Shown in pieces: positions 1-15,101 of a stretch of 64,000 nucleotides of DNA (the stretch's first letter is position 1; every line of letters starts with the position of its first letter). Below the pieces are notes generated by a model. It was not told the origin of the DNA, made no database searches, and worked only from the letters and a program-made list of their open reading frames with translations. The DNA comes from Psoroptes ovis (taxonomy: Eukaryota > Arthropoda > Arachnida > Sarcoptiformes > Psoroptidae), in the NCBI GenBank assembly GCA_002943765.1, contig PQWQ01000007.1, forward strand, positions 1,986,501 to 2,050,500. The letters are read 5' to 3'. The translations under genes and the position numbers were made by a program.

Positions 1-3000
1 ATCTTCTGAATCTTCTTCATTTTTCGTTGATACAATCGATAATCTTCGTACAATTTCATCTTTGGATGGATTTAATGATATTGAATTTTTCAATTCTTCA
101 GATAATGAAGATTCATCATCATTTGATGATTGATCCGATGATGTTGATGATGATGAAGATGATAATGGTGATTTTTTCCTGATCTTTTCACCATCAACAT
201 CATTTTCATTTTCTATAATTTTTTCCTGTACATAACGTAATGTCCACATTTTTACAATACCATCAGATGATCCAGTAAGGATAACATTATCAGGGTCCCA
301 TTCATTATATGATGAAAAAGCCAAACATAATATTTGAGATGAATTTTGTTGACATGATGATGTTGGTGAACAATCTACGGTGTTTATTTGAGCAACTAGA
401 TCACCATTGATTGACCAAAGATATAACATTGTTGAACAGCAAGTTGCAATATCACCGGTAAGATCATTGATTGCAGCAGCAGCGATTGGTGAACGATGTA
501 CCAATTCACTACCACCGCCTAATTGTCTGATGAATACAAAACGATTCAAATCCCATATTATACAAGTTTTATCGCGTGATCCAGATACAATAATACCATA
601 TGCTGATGATGATGCCAAACAAGTGACAGCTTCAGTATGGCCATATAATTTTTGATGTAATCTTAATGTTAATGATTTATTCTTAACACGCCATACATAG
701 ATCACAGAATTAGTGCCAGCTGTAATAATGATTCGAGAATTCGGTACCGTTGTACACAATATTTCACCGTTTGGCGGGTATAGTTCACTTTCCCAAACAT
801 ATAATGCCCGATCAGATTCATAGGGACCAATACGAAAACTATGATCAGCGAAACCCCATGCAACACAACGATTATATAATGGCGGTATCAATACTTTATT
901 CTGTTCAACAGCTAATATTGTTTTGTCTTGTTGTACAATTTGTCCTACAGCACCTTTCAACTCTTTTATTGGATGCATCATTGGTTTTAAATATTCTAAA
1001 TTATGTATGAATATTTTGCTTGTTTGTACGTTTGTTGATCCAGATAAATTAACTGATGATAATAATGGAGGGAATGATGATATTAATGGTGTTGATATGT
1101 TACTGCTGCTATTATTTTGGAATGCTTTCTTTTGTGGATGTGGTTTTTTAAACAGTTGCATTGGTACTTGTCCAAAATTGTTTATGAAACCGATTGTTGC
1201 ATTCTTTTTTAATGGATCATCAATATTATAAATATCGGCATTTCCTTCATAGAATAAATGATGGAAAACATTGACAGCTTCGATTGCTGCAGGGCCTGTA
1301 GTTGTGAAAAAAAAAAGAAATTATTAGATCAAATGATTCAAAGAAAGCAAAATTTCAACAAACCATTCTGTTTATATCCAAATATCAAATCAATCCATTC
1401 ATGTAAATGTGCTGATACATAATCCGATTCTAATGCAGCACGATGTACGCGAATGAATTCACGTGGATCACCTTTTGCCCATTTCGGCAAAACAACATCA
1501 TTTAAACGTGTACCATTCTGTTTGCAGCCAAAATCATAACGATTTGAATTGATCAAAAATTCAGGTAAATAAAAAAATTCAGGTATCAATTCTTTCAAAT
1601 CAGCCATATTATGCTTCGATGCTGATAGCCATGAATCACCAATCGAATGAAACATACGATCAGCTAAATCGAAATGACCACCTTGTAAACGCAGAAAATG
1701 CTGAGTAAAAGGTTCGATACGGACTAAATATGATGCGACAATCATTGCACTTGAATAAAATGTACCATAATGATATGCACCTTGAATTAGTTCATCACCC
1801 TTAGTTAAAAAATAATAAATCAGTTTTTTAACAGAAAATACAACAAGCAAAACACTCACAGCTTTGATATTGGTATCATTATCCCATTCACTAAAACGTT
1901 TCCTAAATTGTTCTAAACGTTCCGGTGTTTGTGCACCCATTGGTTTACTTAAATCACGAAATGAAGCTGGATTATTGAGATCTAAATCATAACTATCATA
2001 ATCGGCTACAATCCATGGAAATACTGGATATTGCATTAAATCATTGTATGAGCGGCCAGCCAATGTATTCAAATTCATCAAGTATTGGAAATTTGATATT
2101 TCACCACGCACCCAACGTTGCGTGACAGAAGTATCACCCATTATATTGCTAAGTATTCCACCGGTTTCAACATTAACATTACGTTTTTGTCCCATCAATG
2201 AATCTTGTGCATTATCAGTGATATGAACAGCGACCGATAAAAATCTTGCATAAACTTTGTTGCGAAGATTACGCGGAAATACCATCAAAGAATTACGACC
2301 ATCCATTGAAAATACTTCCAATGCGATCGGTTGCAATAAATATCGACGTTTATGCACTTCACGTATGTCTTCATATGAAAATTTATTGAAAACTTTTTTG
2401 GCAGTAAACACTGAAACCGAACTTGAATTCGATGAGTTAGGTATGATTGAATCATAAATACCAGGCGGTAATGAATCAATATCTTTGATTTCTTTTGTTT
2501 TTAACAATGTAAAGCCATCGATTAGATAGAAATGTTCTTTACCGAATAACAATAAACCTTCATATGAATCTAAACCTTGTACACGTGCAACACGAAACAT
2601 GTTTGTTATTTTTTCACCATCTTCCAATAATCTTAATATTGTTTGCATTTCATTATTATAACTACCGGTATTATCATCATGTGAATTATCTTTAGTTGGT
2701 GTTTTTGGATTCGATTGTTGTTGCTGCTGCAGCTGTTGTTGTTGTTGTTTAGTATTTTCAGCAGTATTCGATTCATTAATTTCCGATTCGAAAATATCTA
2801 ATGAATCTGATGATGGTACATTACTATTATTATTATTGTCATTATGTTCAATTATTTCTTGATCATTCAAATCATCATTGTTTGATAATGATGTTTTTGA
2901 TCTATTTGTTGATTCATCACTGATTGATGTACAAATAATATCATCAAGATCATATTCAAATGATTGTATATCATCATCTTTATCAAGATGAAAGAATTTT

Positions 3001-6000
3001 TTCTCCAAATAAATACGACGATAATAATCTTTTGAATCTAAAGATATTGGTGAACGAAATTTTGTCGCTATGTTTGTCGACGATTTTCCAGTATTTTCCA
3101 TTTCTGGTCGAAACGGATAATTTACATAAAATTCATCATTACGTATCATTTTTTTACGCATACGATTCGGTCCTTCGGTCATGTCCAACATCCATTTATC
3201 AAAACGTTTTGAACCATATAATGGTCCCCATATTGCACGTTCACGTGTTAAAAATTCATATTCATTATTCAGCCATTCATTGTAGATGTATTTTCGTAAA
3301 TTATAATCTAATAATTGTTTTTGTTTTGCATTAAAATTGATAAAATTTTTAACAATTAATTCATGTAAGGATGATGAGTAAAGAACATCATTTTTCGACA
3401 TTAAAGTCCATACTGGTATCGGTATTGCTAATGATGCATTGATAGATTCAGATGATGATGAATCGGAGCTTAAACTTGAACGAAATACATCTTTGCGTGT
3501 TGTACCGACAGCCGATTGTATGGCATTACCAACAACACCGGATGTACCGCCTACAATTTTCGACACGAAACCACCAGCTGATTTTGTTACCAAATTATTT
3601 AATTTATTGATATTTGTCAATTTTTCTGTCAATATATTCGATGATGACAACGAATCAAATGATAATGGTGATGATGATGATTGTTGTTGTTGCTGCTGCT
3701 GTTGTTGTAATTTACGTTTAATTTTTTGCAATTCTTGATCCAAATAATTTGACCATATTTTCAATGAAGGCTCATAAAGTTGATCACGAAATTGTTCAAT
3801 ATCATTTGTTTCAATACCAAACGATGAATTAGATGTTTGTAATTGAATTTTTAATGTATCTTCTAATTGTGTTCGACGGCATATGAAAATTTCTTGCCAT
3901 ATTTTTTTCGCTGTCGATTGTATCAATAATGTACCTTCATCATTTTGATCATTTAATTTATCAAATGAAAATTGTTGCATTGTATGTGATGATCGATTAC
4001 TATTGATCGCTGTATTATCAATATACCATGTTGTTTGTGATTTATTAACATTACTATTATTATCATTGTTTATTATTAATGGTGTTAGACAAATTCTTTC
4101 ATCTTGAATCAATTGTAGCAGACAATATGTTAAACAAGCAAAAAATTCATTATCATTATTACATTTTGAAATCAATATCAATTGTTTATTTGTCAATATT
4201 AATTGTAATATTTCAAATAGTTGTATACGATCAGACATTGTATCTGATGATCGAGATATTAGATATAATATTGTACGATTAATTGATTTGTATAGCAAAT
4301 TTAATTCAGATAATTGTGATGTTAAATTTTTCAATGATGTTTTATTCGTTGTTGTTTGCTGTTGACCATGTAGCGATGATTTATTCATCGAATCTGATGA
4401 ATGTATTTTCAACAAACGTAACAAACATTCGATAATTTTTTTACGATCATCAAGGTAACAATTTTGCCATAATTTATCAACAATTGTTGACATTAATAGT
4501 ACAATATTTGAATATGATGATTGAAAATTTAGAATAACTTGTTGCTGTAATTGTTGTGAATGTTGTGGCTGTGGTTGATTGAAATCAAATGATTTGAATA
4601 CATAATCAATAAATAATGACATTAATTTTGTTTGTCCACGACGACAATCTATCATATAATTTAATAAATTGTTAAATAATAAACATGTTTTATTATTGAT
4701 GAAAAAGGATTGTAATGATTGATTCGATGTCATCGATGATGATGATGAAAATGTGAATGGATTCGTATTTATAATGTTTATGAATATTTCCATTATAAAA
4801 TTACAAATCAAATGGTAAACTGGATGATGTTCAATCAGTTTCAATTCAATGTTGGTGGTTGAAGATGTTGTCGATTCTAGCCGATCATCATCGATAATCA
4901 ATGAACGACATAAATATTGTAGAAATTCCATATTTGTTTGACAATAATGACGAAAATCACGATTATAATTGTAAATGTATTTAAGAAAATTTATCAAAAT
5001 TACTGGATATTCATTATATTTATCGTTGTATTGTTGATGATGATCAAAATCACAGCAAATTTTATTGACCATAATCAATATTGAGATGATTAAATCTTTA
5101 CCATAAATTTTCATTTGTTTGAATTGTTTTTGATCATCATTCACTATCAATATTTTAATTAATTTATCCAACGATAATTTTTCAAATAAATCTAAATCAT
5201 TCAATGTTTTTGGTTGTAATTGTTTATAATGGCCAAATATTGTTTGAAAAATTATTAGATAGATTTTTGGCTCGTAAATATGATTAATTAATAACCAATT
5301 CAAATGTTGAAAACCAGGTATTGTGAATAAATTTTGCTGTATTTTTGTCATTTTTTTCAAATTTTTATCCATAGTTTGTGGTTGATTATTTTGATTGCTA
5401 GAATTCTTATTGGATGTCGATATATTGAACCCAGCTAATTGAAAACTGGTTGTTGAACGATTTTCAATGAACATATCCAAGTTTTTAAGCCAATTACCAT
5501 TATAAGATGCTTGTCCTTCACGAAATCTGCAATACAATATTGGATTCGATAATAATAACATCAAATTGACTAAACCGATAGTTATTGTTTCGATATTAAC
5601 ATTTAATTTATAATTATTACTAATAAATATTAAAAACCAATCGAAACCAAGTATTCGTATTAATTCATCTTGTATTTGTAAATTTAATTGTTGCGTTGAT
5701 TGACGACTAATCAGCTGTAATATTATTTTCAATAAAGAATTGATCAATTCAATGGTTGAATCATTTTTAGCTGAAATATGTTGATTACTATTATTGACTC
5801 CATTTTCATCGATTTCGTCCATTTGAATCGGTAATAATGATACAATGAATTGTCCCAGAAATAATAAATCATTGATATTACGGCTAGATTTATCGCTGTT
5901 GCTGCTAGCGTTTAAATTAAAACTTTTAACCGATAAACGATATATCAATATCATTATTGTTTGTATTAAATTTTCATCTTTTAACAATAATTCTTGATGT

Positions 6001-9000
6001 TTACCGTCTTTGAATAATAATAATAAACGTTGTAATAGATTCATTCGACATAAATGATTTATATTCAATATTTTTGTTTGCGCTTGCTGCTGCTGCTGTT
6101 CAATGCTATTTTCAATGATAGAATTTTTCTTCTTATTATTAATCAACAATATATTTTCATTAATATATGTTAATAATTTTTTCAATAAATTACATTGTAA
6201 CCATAAATCTAATGTATCAATGAATATTTCTTTAAATGCTTGATAATGATTAGTATATTCACAATAAGATGATTGATTTTGATTATTGCTACTAGTGTTT
6301 ATTAATTGATGTTGATTGATTGATTGATTAATTATGGTACGTCTATCTAAATTTTCAATCAAATTCATAAATAATGAAAATATTTGTTCATTTATGAATA
6401 AGCGTTTACGTTTCAATAATACTGATAAGATTTGATAACCATTAATACGGTTCATTTCTAATTGTAATTCACTATTCATTTGAATAATATAAGCAAACAC
6501 TTTACAACTGGACAATAATGTATCACTATCGTTTGAATTGGCTATCAAACCAAGTAATAAATATGTACCACCAATATCTGATATTGTCAATGATATTGGT
6601 TTCGGTATGAAACAACGGGCACCAATATTACCAATCAATACACCGCCTAATGGACGACTTGGTCCACATAAATGTCCAGCTGAATTGTGCAATACATAAA
6701 TTGGTGTAGCATTTTCATGTGTTGATAAGCCTATTATTTTTGCAATTTGTTTACAATCAAATTTTGAATAAACACGACGCATTTTAGATAGGGTCATTAT
6801 TGATGTTGCACGTGCATTTAGACCGAAAATTAATCTATCTTCAGCAAGTTGTTGTTGTTGCTGATGTAGCTGATGATTTTGTTGATTTTGATATGATAAT
6901 AATGATGAATGTTTATAGGTGATTGCTTGAAAGCTACCAATATAATTTGGACCCAACATATAGATATATGATACAAACGATGCCGATAATGATTCTTCAA
7001 TCAAATGACATGGTCCTTGTTTCCATGATAGTTTTGATCGTTGTTTACGATAATGTGGTGGTGTACCGATAAAACCATTGATATAAAGTGGACTTGTATT
7101 AGCAATGCCATAACTACCACCAACAATCGATGAAATATAACTTAATTTTTTGGACAATCGTAATTGACCATCAATATAAATATTGATTGTTGAATTTTTC
7201 AATAATGCACGATTCAATACAATAACAATATGATGCCAAACTTTCGTGGTTATAAATTCACCAATCGGAAATTTAGCATTTTGATCAGCATATAAATTCA
7301 TTTGTTGTTGCGGTTGATTGCTGTTATTGGAAAATATTGGCAATTCTTGAGTTGAAATTGTCATTGTTTTATCATTCAAATTAATATATGCTTTCAAACA
7401 TGAATATTCTGAATTTGGTTGTGTTGAACGATATAATGTCAATATATTCATCGTATGATTATCATTTATCAAATCATAACGTTCAATATAAATCCAGCTT
7501 GTGAATGAAAGGCCAGATTGTGATGGAAATGCTCGTTCACCGGTACCGATGCCTCCGTTGACCAATACAGGCATATCTGAATTACCAACAATGGCACCGG
7601 TTAGTAAGCTTGATGGACTATTAGAAAATGTACCAGCAGTCGATACTGGTGCAATGGATGGAATGAATATGCAGCTAAAACCTTCAGGATTCATGTCAAA
7701 TTCTGTGAATGGTGGCGATATATAAGAATGATAAATTTTATTATCATTATTATTGCATAGGGTAATATTATCATTATTAATCAATGGTAACTTTGATATA
7801 TTTATCAATGATTTTATCCTCGATAATGGTAACAATCGATTATCATTATTATTATGATTTCTATATAATTTTGAGATTTTATTGAATTCATCTAATGGTA
7901 TCGTACTCAAAGGATTTGATAAACGTAAAAATGTACGCAAATCTTTTGGCTGTATATGATGTGAAGATAGACATTCGAAGACATATCTAATTAATGGATT
8001 TATAATTTGATTTGAATCATCTAAAAATAGATCTAAATATGGTGATTGCATTAGTTCAGTTATGAGACAGCAACATTCACAAATCACTTGACAATTTCGT
8101 TCTAATTGTAATAATTGACACAATTTTTCCATTAAATATTTACATAATTTTCTTGATTCAATAAATTTTAGTAATTGAAATATTGTATCGATGATGCATG
8201 GATATATAATAATTTCGATCTCACTATTGAATTGTTGCTGCTGATGATTTTGTTGCTGATTACGATCTAATTGATCCATTGTCATATCAAATAATAAACG
8301 CATTAAAATGCAAGCACATTCATTTTTGTTATATGATCTTTGTATTGTTAATAATTCATCAATATTAATATTAAATAATTTATCATAATCATAATTATCA
8401 TCTTCGGTAATTGTTGTAGCAGACAATTTACGCCAACCAAATTGTATTTCATCAAAACAACCTAACAATCGTAATGAATCAGTGAAACTAGGTGAACATA
8501 TTTCTTGTGCAAAATATTTTGAATTTGCCGGTTCAAAACGCATTGCTGTCGTTATTGTTGCAAATACTAAACACAATAGATTCCATATTTGTCTTCCATT
8601 ATTATCAATATTATTATTATTGGCAATATTTTCATTGTTAAATAATTTTTTAGATGGTATTTCATTTAAATAATTTTCCATATGTACAATAACTGATATA
8701 ACTGAAACGAAACCACCAATTTTACGAAATAGTGCACGTATACGATGTTGTTCACGTAATACATACAGTAAAGATTTTAGAACTGATAATTTAAGTAATA
8801 ATAATTCATTTATATTATTGAATGATTGACGATCTTTATGTAATAATACTAATAATTGTGATAAATTTTCTTCACTATTAATGTTTGATAATAAAATTAA
8901 TTGTTGTATCAATATTAAGGAACGTTTACGTATTAATTTATGGTATGATATTCCATTCGAATAATTAGTGGTCAATGTAAAACTTTGTGATGATTCTCTA

Positions 9001-11084
9001 CCTGTCGTAGCTGTTGGCGATGTTTGATTTTGATTTTCATCACTATGATTTGTTGAAATATTCACTGCTTTTATCAATTGAAATAAATATGTAATTGAAT
9101 CAATATCATGAAATATTTGACAATTTTGATTAATATTTTGCTGCGTTTGTTGTTGGACAATCATTAGTTGTATCAATATTTCAAGTAATTCATTTAAATT
9201 TATTTCAATATTTTCTCTGAGATCTTGATGTTGGTGCTGTTGTTCATATAATTGTACAAATGTATTGAATGTTTGACATATAATATCGACAAGACCCACT
9301 TCACGGAATACATCTTTGAAAATTGAATTATATTTTAACATTTTATTCAATGTTTTCAATGCTAATAAGGAACTTTTTATTTGATGTTGTAATTGTTGCT
9401 TTTGATAATTATTATCATTATTATCATCATTACAATTTAATAATAAATTATTACATTTTTTCAATATAATACCGATCGTTATCAATTCTTTGCATGGTAC
9501 ATAATTTAATTCATTTACAATAAATTCAATTAATTGATAATATAATATTTGTATTTCTTCATTCTTATCATTCAATTGATCACCGATTATACTAAGAATA
9601 TTTTGTGTTGATGATTCTAATAAAAAATAATTATATCTATCCTCATTGAATATAAATTGAATTCGTTTCAATAATTGAAATTGTAAATAGGATGTTCGAC
9701 ATTTTTGCCATATTGATTGTATTATATTGAATGCTTTCAAATTCTTAATCGAATTTTTCAATGAAGGTTTTGGTAATGTAAAATTTTCAATTACAAATAT
9801 TTGTTGTTGTAATTGATTATTTAAATTATTATTATTATTATCATTATTATTATGCTGTTTTAAACCAATTTTTGTTAGAATAATTATCAAATCTAATAAT
9901 TCATTCAATAATAATTGATTTTCATCATTATCACATTGTTGTTCTAGTTTCAATGCATAATCAACAAAAAATTGATAACCAAAACATTCATTGAAATCAT
10001 CTAATAATATTTGAATTGATTTTTGATGTTGTTGTTGCTGTTGATTGGAACTTGATTGATTTATATTTAAATTTTGATAATAATTCACTAATTCATACAT
10101 GAACATTACAAGTGTACGTATCATCAGTATTATTTCTTCATTTGATATTGTTCCCAATTCAACGATTCTTTGTATATTATCAATGAATAAATTTATACAT
10201 TTTTTCGAGTGTATATAATCAATATTAATATTACCATATTTTGACATAATTATTATTGTATCGGAAGCAATTTTACGCCATATTTGATTATGTTTTGGAC
10301 AATAAGATGTTATTACATTGAATAATAATATTAAATCATCTTTACGTATCAAATCATTTAAAGCTTGTGGTGTTATGCATAACCGCTGCAATAATTGTGA
10401 AAATATTTTCTGTAATAATTGTCTTCGTTCATTATTGGTCAAGTAATAATCATCTTTATCAATTTGTTTATCATTATTTTTGACATTATTATTAATTTGT
10501 TCATTATCATCATCATCATCATCGAATGGTGGTAAATCAAAAAATAAATATAAACACTTGACTAATGTTGATGCTAATGAATTATTGGTCATTATTGATA
10601 TCAATTGGGTGGAATTAAATGATACTAATATGTTTAATGTTGACAATAATATCCAACCTTTTTTATTATGATCATTTGGTGCCGTGGAATTTGTCGAAGA
10701 ATTTTCACAAATAGTTGGACTTATTTCTAAATATTTGACAATAGCTAATGATGCTAATTCAGTTGTTTTATTTGATGCTCGCCGTCTTATTTCAGTGACC
10801 ATTAATCTTGATACCATTTGTGTAAATGTTGTAGCATCGGCAAATGTTTCAAATATATCAATATTTGATGCTACAGTATTTGAATGATTATGGCCATCAT
10901 TAATTTGTTGTTGCTGTTGTTGATTATTATTGAATATTTTACAAAATAATGGCAATATATTATAAATTTTTTGTTCATGTAATTCATTTGCCGATTGTGA
11001 TGAACCAATTGATGGTTGATTTTGTTTTATATCAGCAAATTGTTTATGTAAATGTGATATCGATAATAATGTATCTTGATCCAT
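1..11084 (-). CDS. WDFY3: WDFY3/Alfy (blue cheese) BEACH-WD40 autophagy scaffold, 3' partial
   Basis: Large cytosolic scaffold that in animals links ubiquitinated protein aggregates to the autophagy machinery. Model: complement of join(1..1295, 1364..1799, 1860..11084), giving 3652 codons in the window. The end, with the FYVE zinc finger, lies beyond the left edge. The N-terminus (QVSRLMVTEIRRRASNK near residue 90) and helical repeats match the family. A concanavalin-like segment lies at about residues 1185-1345, a PH-BEACH domain at about 2815-2955, and the BEACH domain follows from about 2985 (NFQYLMNLNTLAGRSYNDLM, SSAMIVASYLVR, FGCKQNGT). The WD40 part (SGSRDKTCIIWDLN) is in the leftmost exon. 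Intron 1296-1363 joins FGYKQN-G to PAAIEAV. Intron 1800-1859 is stop-free, and plain open-frame translation wrongly includes it. Gln/Asn tracts lengthen the protein relative to the ~3526-residue human form. Identification is very secure. Confidence 0.96.
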
Positions 11085-11373
11085 GATTCAAAATGAATGG
11101 AAGAAATTTTTATCTTTATTTTTATTTTGACACTAATAAAAACCACAACAATTAATTGATCGATTATACTATTGGGAAAATGTAAATTATATCATTCATA
11201 TTCATTAATGATAATACTGAAACGTGTATCGTTCATTGTTTTGTCAAAATAAAAAAAATTTTGACAAAATAAATCATCAATAATTTTATCAATAAATAAT
11301 CAAATTAAAATCTGTCATTTTCAAATTAATCAATCAATCATTTGAGTTGAAAAAAACATTGTCATCTGAGATC

Positions 11374-11410
<37 letters not shown>

Positions 11411-12421
11411 AACGATAATAAATTGAGTGAACAATCAGCTGTTTTTTATTAATGAATGAATCAATATGTAATCATTTTATTTTTTCCCGTAACTTTTACC
11501 ATATATTTTCAAGATTATCGAATAAATACAATTCACATCAATTTACATCAATCAAGTTGAATCAGTATCTTCATGCAAAATGCAAATAATTTTTGACAGA
11601 ATTTAAATTTTAAAATTAACTTTAAAATATGAAAAAAATGATCAATAATATCAATGTCATTGAAAAGGGCCAAAAATTTTTCATTTTTTTTTCGTTTCAA
11701 TTCTCTGCAATGAATCCATTGAATCAAAACAACAAAAATATTTGATTTTCTCTGGCGTTTCTTCTCTCTTGTCGTTATTGTTTGTTGTTATTATTATCGT
11801 GGAAGAGGAATACATTTAAATTGAATCAAATGAAAATTATATAAAATTCAATATGAATCGATTCAATAATAATAATGATTCTGGATTCAATTCAATTCAA
11901 TGAATTATATAGGATTATTGTTATTATCATTGATTTCTGTTTGTTTTGCTGCTTCATTTCATTTCACATTTCTGTCCATTTTTAATCATTTTTGCATCGA
12001 TTGTTATTATTTGAATGAATTTTAAGCGTAACAAAAGAGGAAAAAGTGGATTCATTTCATTTTTAATTCATGCATATTCATGGCCTATCTAGGCCTTTGC
12101 TGATGCTGTGAAACACTTAATTTGAGCTGATTTGAGTCAAATTTTTTTTTTAATTTTTTTCGCCAAAAAGACTTCAATCCTTGGCTCCTGTTTGCAGGTT
12201 TTATTATGGATTCGCATTTGCTCAACCGCCGTCCTATCCTCTGTGGACAGCTTTTTCAAATGAAATTTTTTTTGTTCAAATCAGGTGTTTTTTGTCCATG
12301 CCTTCGCTTTGATGATTGATTCAATTTGAATTTGAAATTTGAATTTAGATTTCATCATAATTAATTTTGCGTTTAATTTAGCTCTATTTATTTGAGTTTT
12401 GCAATTCTTAATTACAATAAT
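11085..12421. promoter_or_regulatory. Divergent WDFY3/prohibitin intergenic region
   Basis: AT-rich spacer between two divergently transcribed genes, so it should hold both promoters and both 5' untranslated regions. It carries a (GAT)n microsatellite near 11,374-11,410. A less AT-rich patch near 12,060-12,300 contains a possible 37-codon upstream frame (12,206-12,319) ahead of the prohibitin start, preceded by a CAG that could be a splice acceptor. I could not identify a core promoter motif with confidence. Confidence 0.45.
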
Positions 12422-13357
12422 ATGGCTGCCCAATTATTAAATAGTCTTGGACGTCTCGGTGTTGGTCTTGCTATCGGTGCTAGTGTCATCAACTCTTCTT
12501 TGTACAATGGTAAAAGGTTTCGGCTTTAATTTTTAAAAATTTTCATCTTTTTATTTTCTCAATTTAGTCGACGGTGGATCAAGAGCCGTCATTTTTGATC
12601 GTTTCACCGGTATCAAGAAACATGTTGTTGGTGAAGGTACCCATTTTCTGATTCCATGGGTACAACGTGCCATCATTTATGATATTCGTTCAAGACCTAA
12701 AAGTGTCTCAGTAATAACTGGTAGTAAAGATTTACAAACAGTCAACATTACGTTGAGGATATTGTTTCGACCGATACCATCTGAATTGCCAAAATTATAC
12801 ACTAGTTTAGGTGAAGATTATGATCAACGTGTATTGCCTTCGATTACAAATGAAGTTTTAAAAGCAGTTGTTGCACAATTTGATGCTGGTGAATTAATTA
12901 CACAACGTGAAATTGTATCTAATCGTGTTAGTGAAGATTTAACTGAACGTGCATCACATTTTGGCCTTGTACTTGATGATATATCTTTGGTAAAATTAAT
13001 TTTTTAAACTAAAATTTTACTAATTTTCGTCTCGCAAAACAACAGACACATTTAGGTTTTGGCAGAGAATTTACAGCCGCAGTTGAAATGAAACAAGTTG
13101 CACAACAAGAAGCTGAACGTGCAAGATTCGTAGTGGAAAAAGCTGAACATTTGAAAAAAGCAGCCGTGATTAGTGCTGAAGGTGATTCACAAGCTGCATC
13201 ATTATTAGCCAAAGCATTTGGTGAATGTGGTGAAGCATTGGTCGAATTACGTCGTATGGAAGCAGCCGAAGAAATCGCTCGACAATTATCACGTTCACGT
13301 AATGTTGTTTATCTTCCGCCTGGTCAACAAACATTGTTAAGTTTACCTCAAATGTAA
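12422..13357 (+). CDS. PHB1: Prohibitin 1
   Basis: SPFH/Band 7 protein of the inner mitochondrial membrane that forms ring complexes with prohibitin 2, supporting cristae structure and the m-AAA protease. Model: join(12422..12509, 12568..12989, 13046..13357), 273 aa, against 272 in humans. All junctions are GT-AG and frame-consistent. The start MAAQLLNSLGRLGVGLAIGA gives the usual N-terminal membrane segment. Hallmarks are SRAVIFDRFTGIK, GEGTHFLIPWVQ, FDAGELITQREIVSNRVSED and the coiled-coil KQVAQQEAERARFVVEKAE. The C-terminus YLPPGQQTLLSLPQM matches PHB1, not PHB2. A consensus AATAAA lies 154 nt after the stop. Nothing looks broken. Confidence 0.97.
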
Positions 13358-13510
13358 ACAAAATGAAATGAGCCTTAAAATTCCCTAAAAAATTTAGTTA
13401 ATCATCAGAATCATAAACAAACAGAAACAAAGAATTCTATGTAGTAATTCAATCGAAATAATGATAATTAATTGAGCATTGTTTCCTATTGAAATCATCA
13501 ATTTCTTTTC

Positions 13511-13516
13511 AATAAA
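13511..13516 (+). promoter_or_regulatory. Candidate poly(A) signal of prohibitin 1
   Basis: AATAAA hexamer 154 nt downstream of the prohibitin stop codon, followed by T-rich sequence as expected near a cleavage site. In so AT-rich a genome a chance hexamer is quite possible. Confidence 0.4.
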
Positions 13517-14578
13517 TTTTTTTTAATTAAAAATTCAAATTAAAAGAAAAATAATTATTTGTTCAAGATGTTCAACGATTGTAAGTCGTTTAAAACGTGT
13601 TTACGAGTAAACGAGAAAGAAAAAAATTTCCATAATTAAAATCTCGCAACTTGATTCATGTGATTTCATTTGATTTATTACATTTTCTCAAAATTTTATT
13701 ACACCACAACCTTGATGTTTATTATCATTATTATTATCAACATCAGCTTTACTTTATCATCAACCTTATATTCACCAAACCATTCAATTCAATCAAAGAG
13801 CGATGACATTGTAAGATTTTTTTTTTTTTTGGTTTTTGTTTTATTTATTTGTTTTCCGTCTGATGTATTCATGTGATTTGAAAGTAAATTTGAACCAAAT
13901 CAGTAAAGACGATTGTTCCAATTTTTTCAGTCGGATCATATGTAAATTTACACGCGGTTTAATTTATTTCTGTGATATCATCCATAAAGAGTAAATTAAA
14001 GCGAAATCACATGAATTTTGATTTGAACTAGAAAAAAGTGAAAATATTTTAAATATTTTTCCACAGGTTGTTTAGGTATTTTCGTTGATTGAATGTGTGT
14101 TGAATGAATCTGTGTTGATGTTGATTGAAAATGTATTTCTTTTGTTTGAATGTCGTATTGATACTAATATCAATGCTGATTTAATTACAAAAACATCATC
14201 ATCGAAGACATGTGATTCAACAAACAAACAAACGATAAAATGTAATTATTTACCATCATGTCGTGTGTGTGTATGTGTGTTATCGTTTCTATTCGCAATT
14301 TTTTTCAGCCAAATCATCCTTGATACCAGAAATGGATCGAATTCAACAGTGATGATGATGGTGATAATTTTTTTTAATTAGTTTTCTCTTTTCATCAACT
14401 TTCAAGTATAATGATTATAACCAGAAATTTTTCGTAAATCAAACATATTCAGCAACACATGGTTAATTATCGTCAGTATGGTATGGTGATGATAATTATT
14501 TAGTCGTCGCCGTTGTTGTTGTTGTTGTTGCTGTTGCTGAATGATTTATGATATTTTTCTTCCATTCATTTCTCGTGA
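13517..14578. other. Intergenic, no gene seen
   Basis: AT-rich spacer between prohibitin 1 and the peptide transporter, with a poly-T run near 13,820 and a GTT/GCT microsatellite near 14,515-14,540. Open frames here are short and of simple composition. I see no supported gene. Confidence 0.5.
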
Positions 14579-14587
14579 TATAAAAGG
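14579..14587 (+). promoter_or_regulatory. Candidate TATA box of the peptide transporter gene
   Basis: TATAAAAGG is a strong TATA consensus. A pyrimidine-rich TCATTCG initiator-like sequence lies about 30 nt downstream (near 14,610). The first coding exon of the transporter begins at 15,102, so this would give a roughly 490-nt leader, perhaps with an intron. Position and orientation fit; the assignment to this gene is inference. Confidence 0.42.
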
Positions 14588-15101
14588 ATTATCATCTGGT
14601 GTTCGTTGTCGTCATTCGTTGCTTTTACTTTCAACAGATTTTTTGATTATTTCGCAGTTTGTCCCAACTTCTTCAACAACGAAAAAGTCTTCACTCAAGG
14701 TTTATTGCACTTAAATTTCTTTGATTTTGCTGATTTTCTTCTGAATGAAATGATCTGACAACTCATGATAATACCTCCTGCTAATACACGCATACATTCA
14801 AGTATTCTTGTCTCCATTCGTATTTATGTTTTGTTGTTGTCTATTTTTAAAATTAAAGAAGATTTAATCACGGAAAATTTTCCATTCAGCCAGAATTCTT
14901 TAGCAAAATAGTGTCTCGGCTTGTGACAACACCCATCTTTTTCAAGAAAAAAAAGGGAAAATCCTTCAAGATTCAGCAAAAACGCTGGTTTTTCGAATTT
15001 CCAATTTGTCAATTGTAATCATCATCATTGTTTAACTGTATGTTTGTGCTTCGTGACATCAAAATTTGATAAATTGTATTTTTACGCTTATTTAAATCAA
15101 A

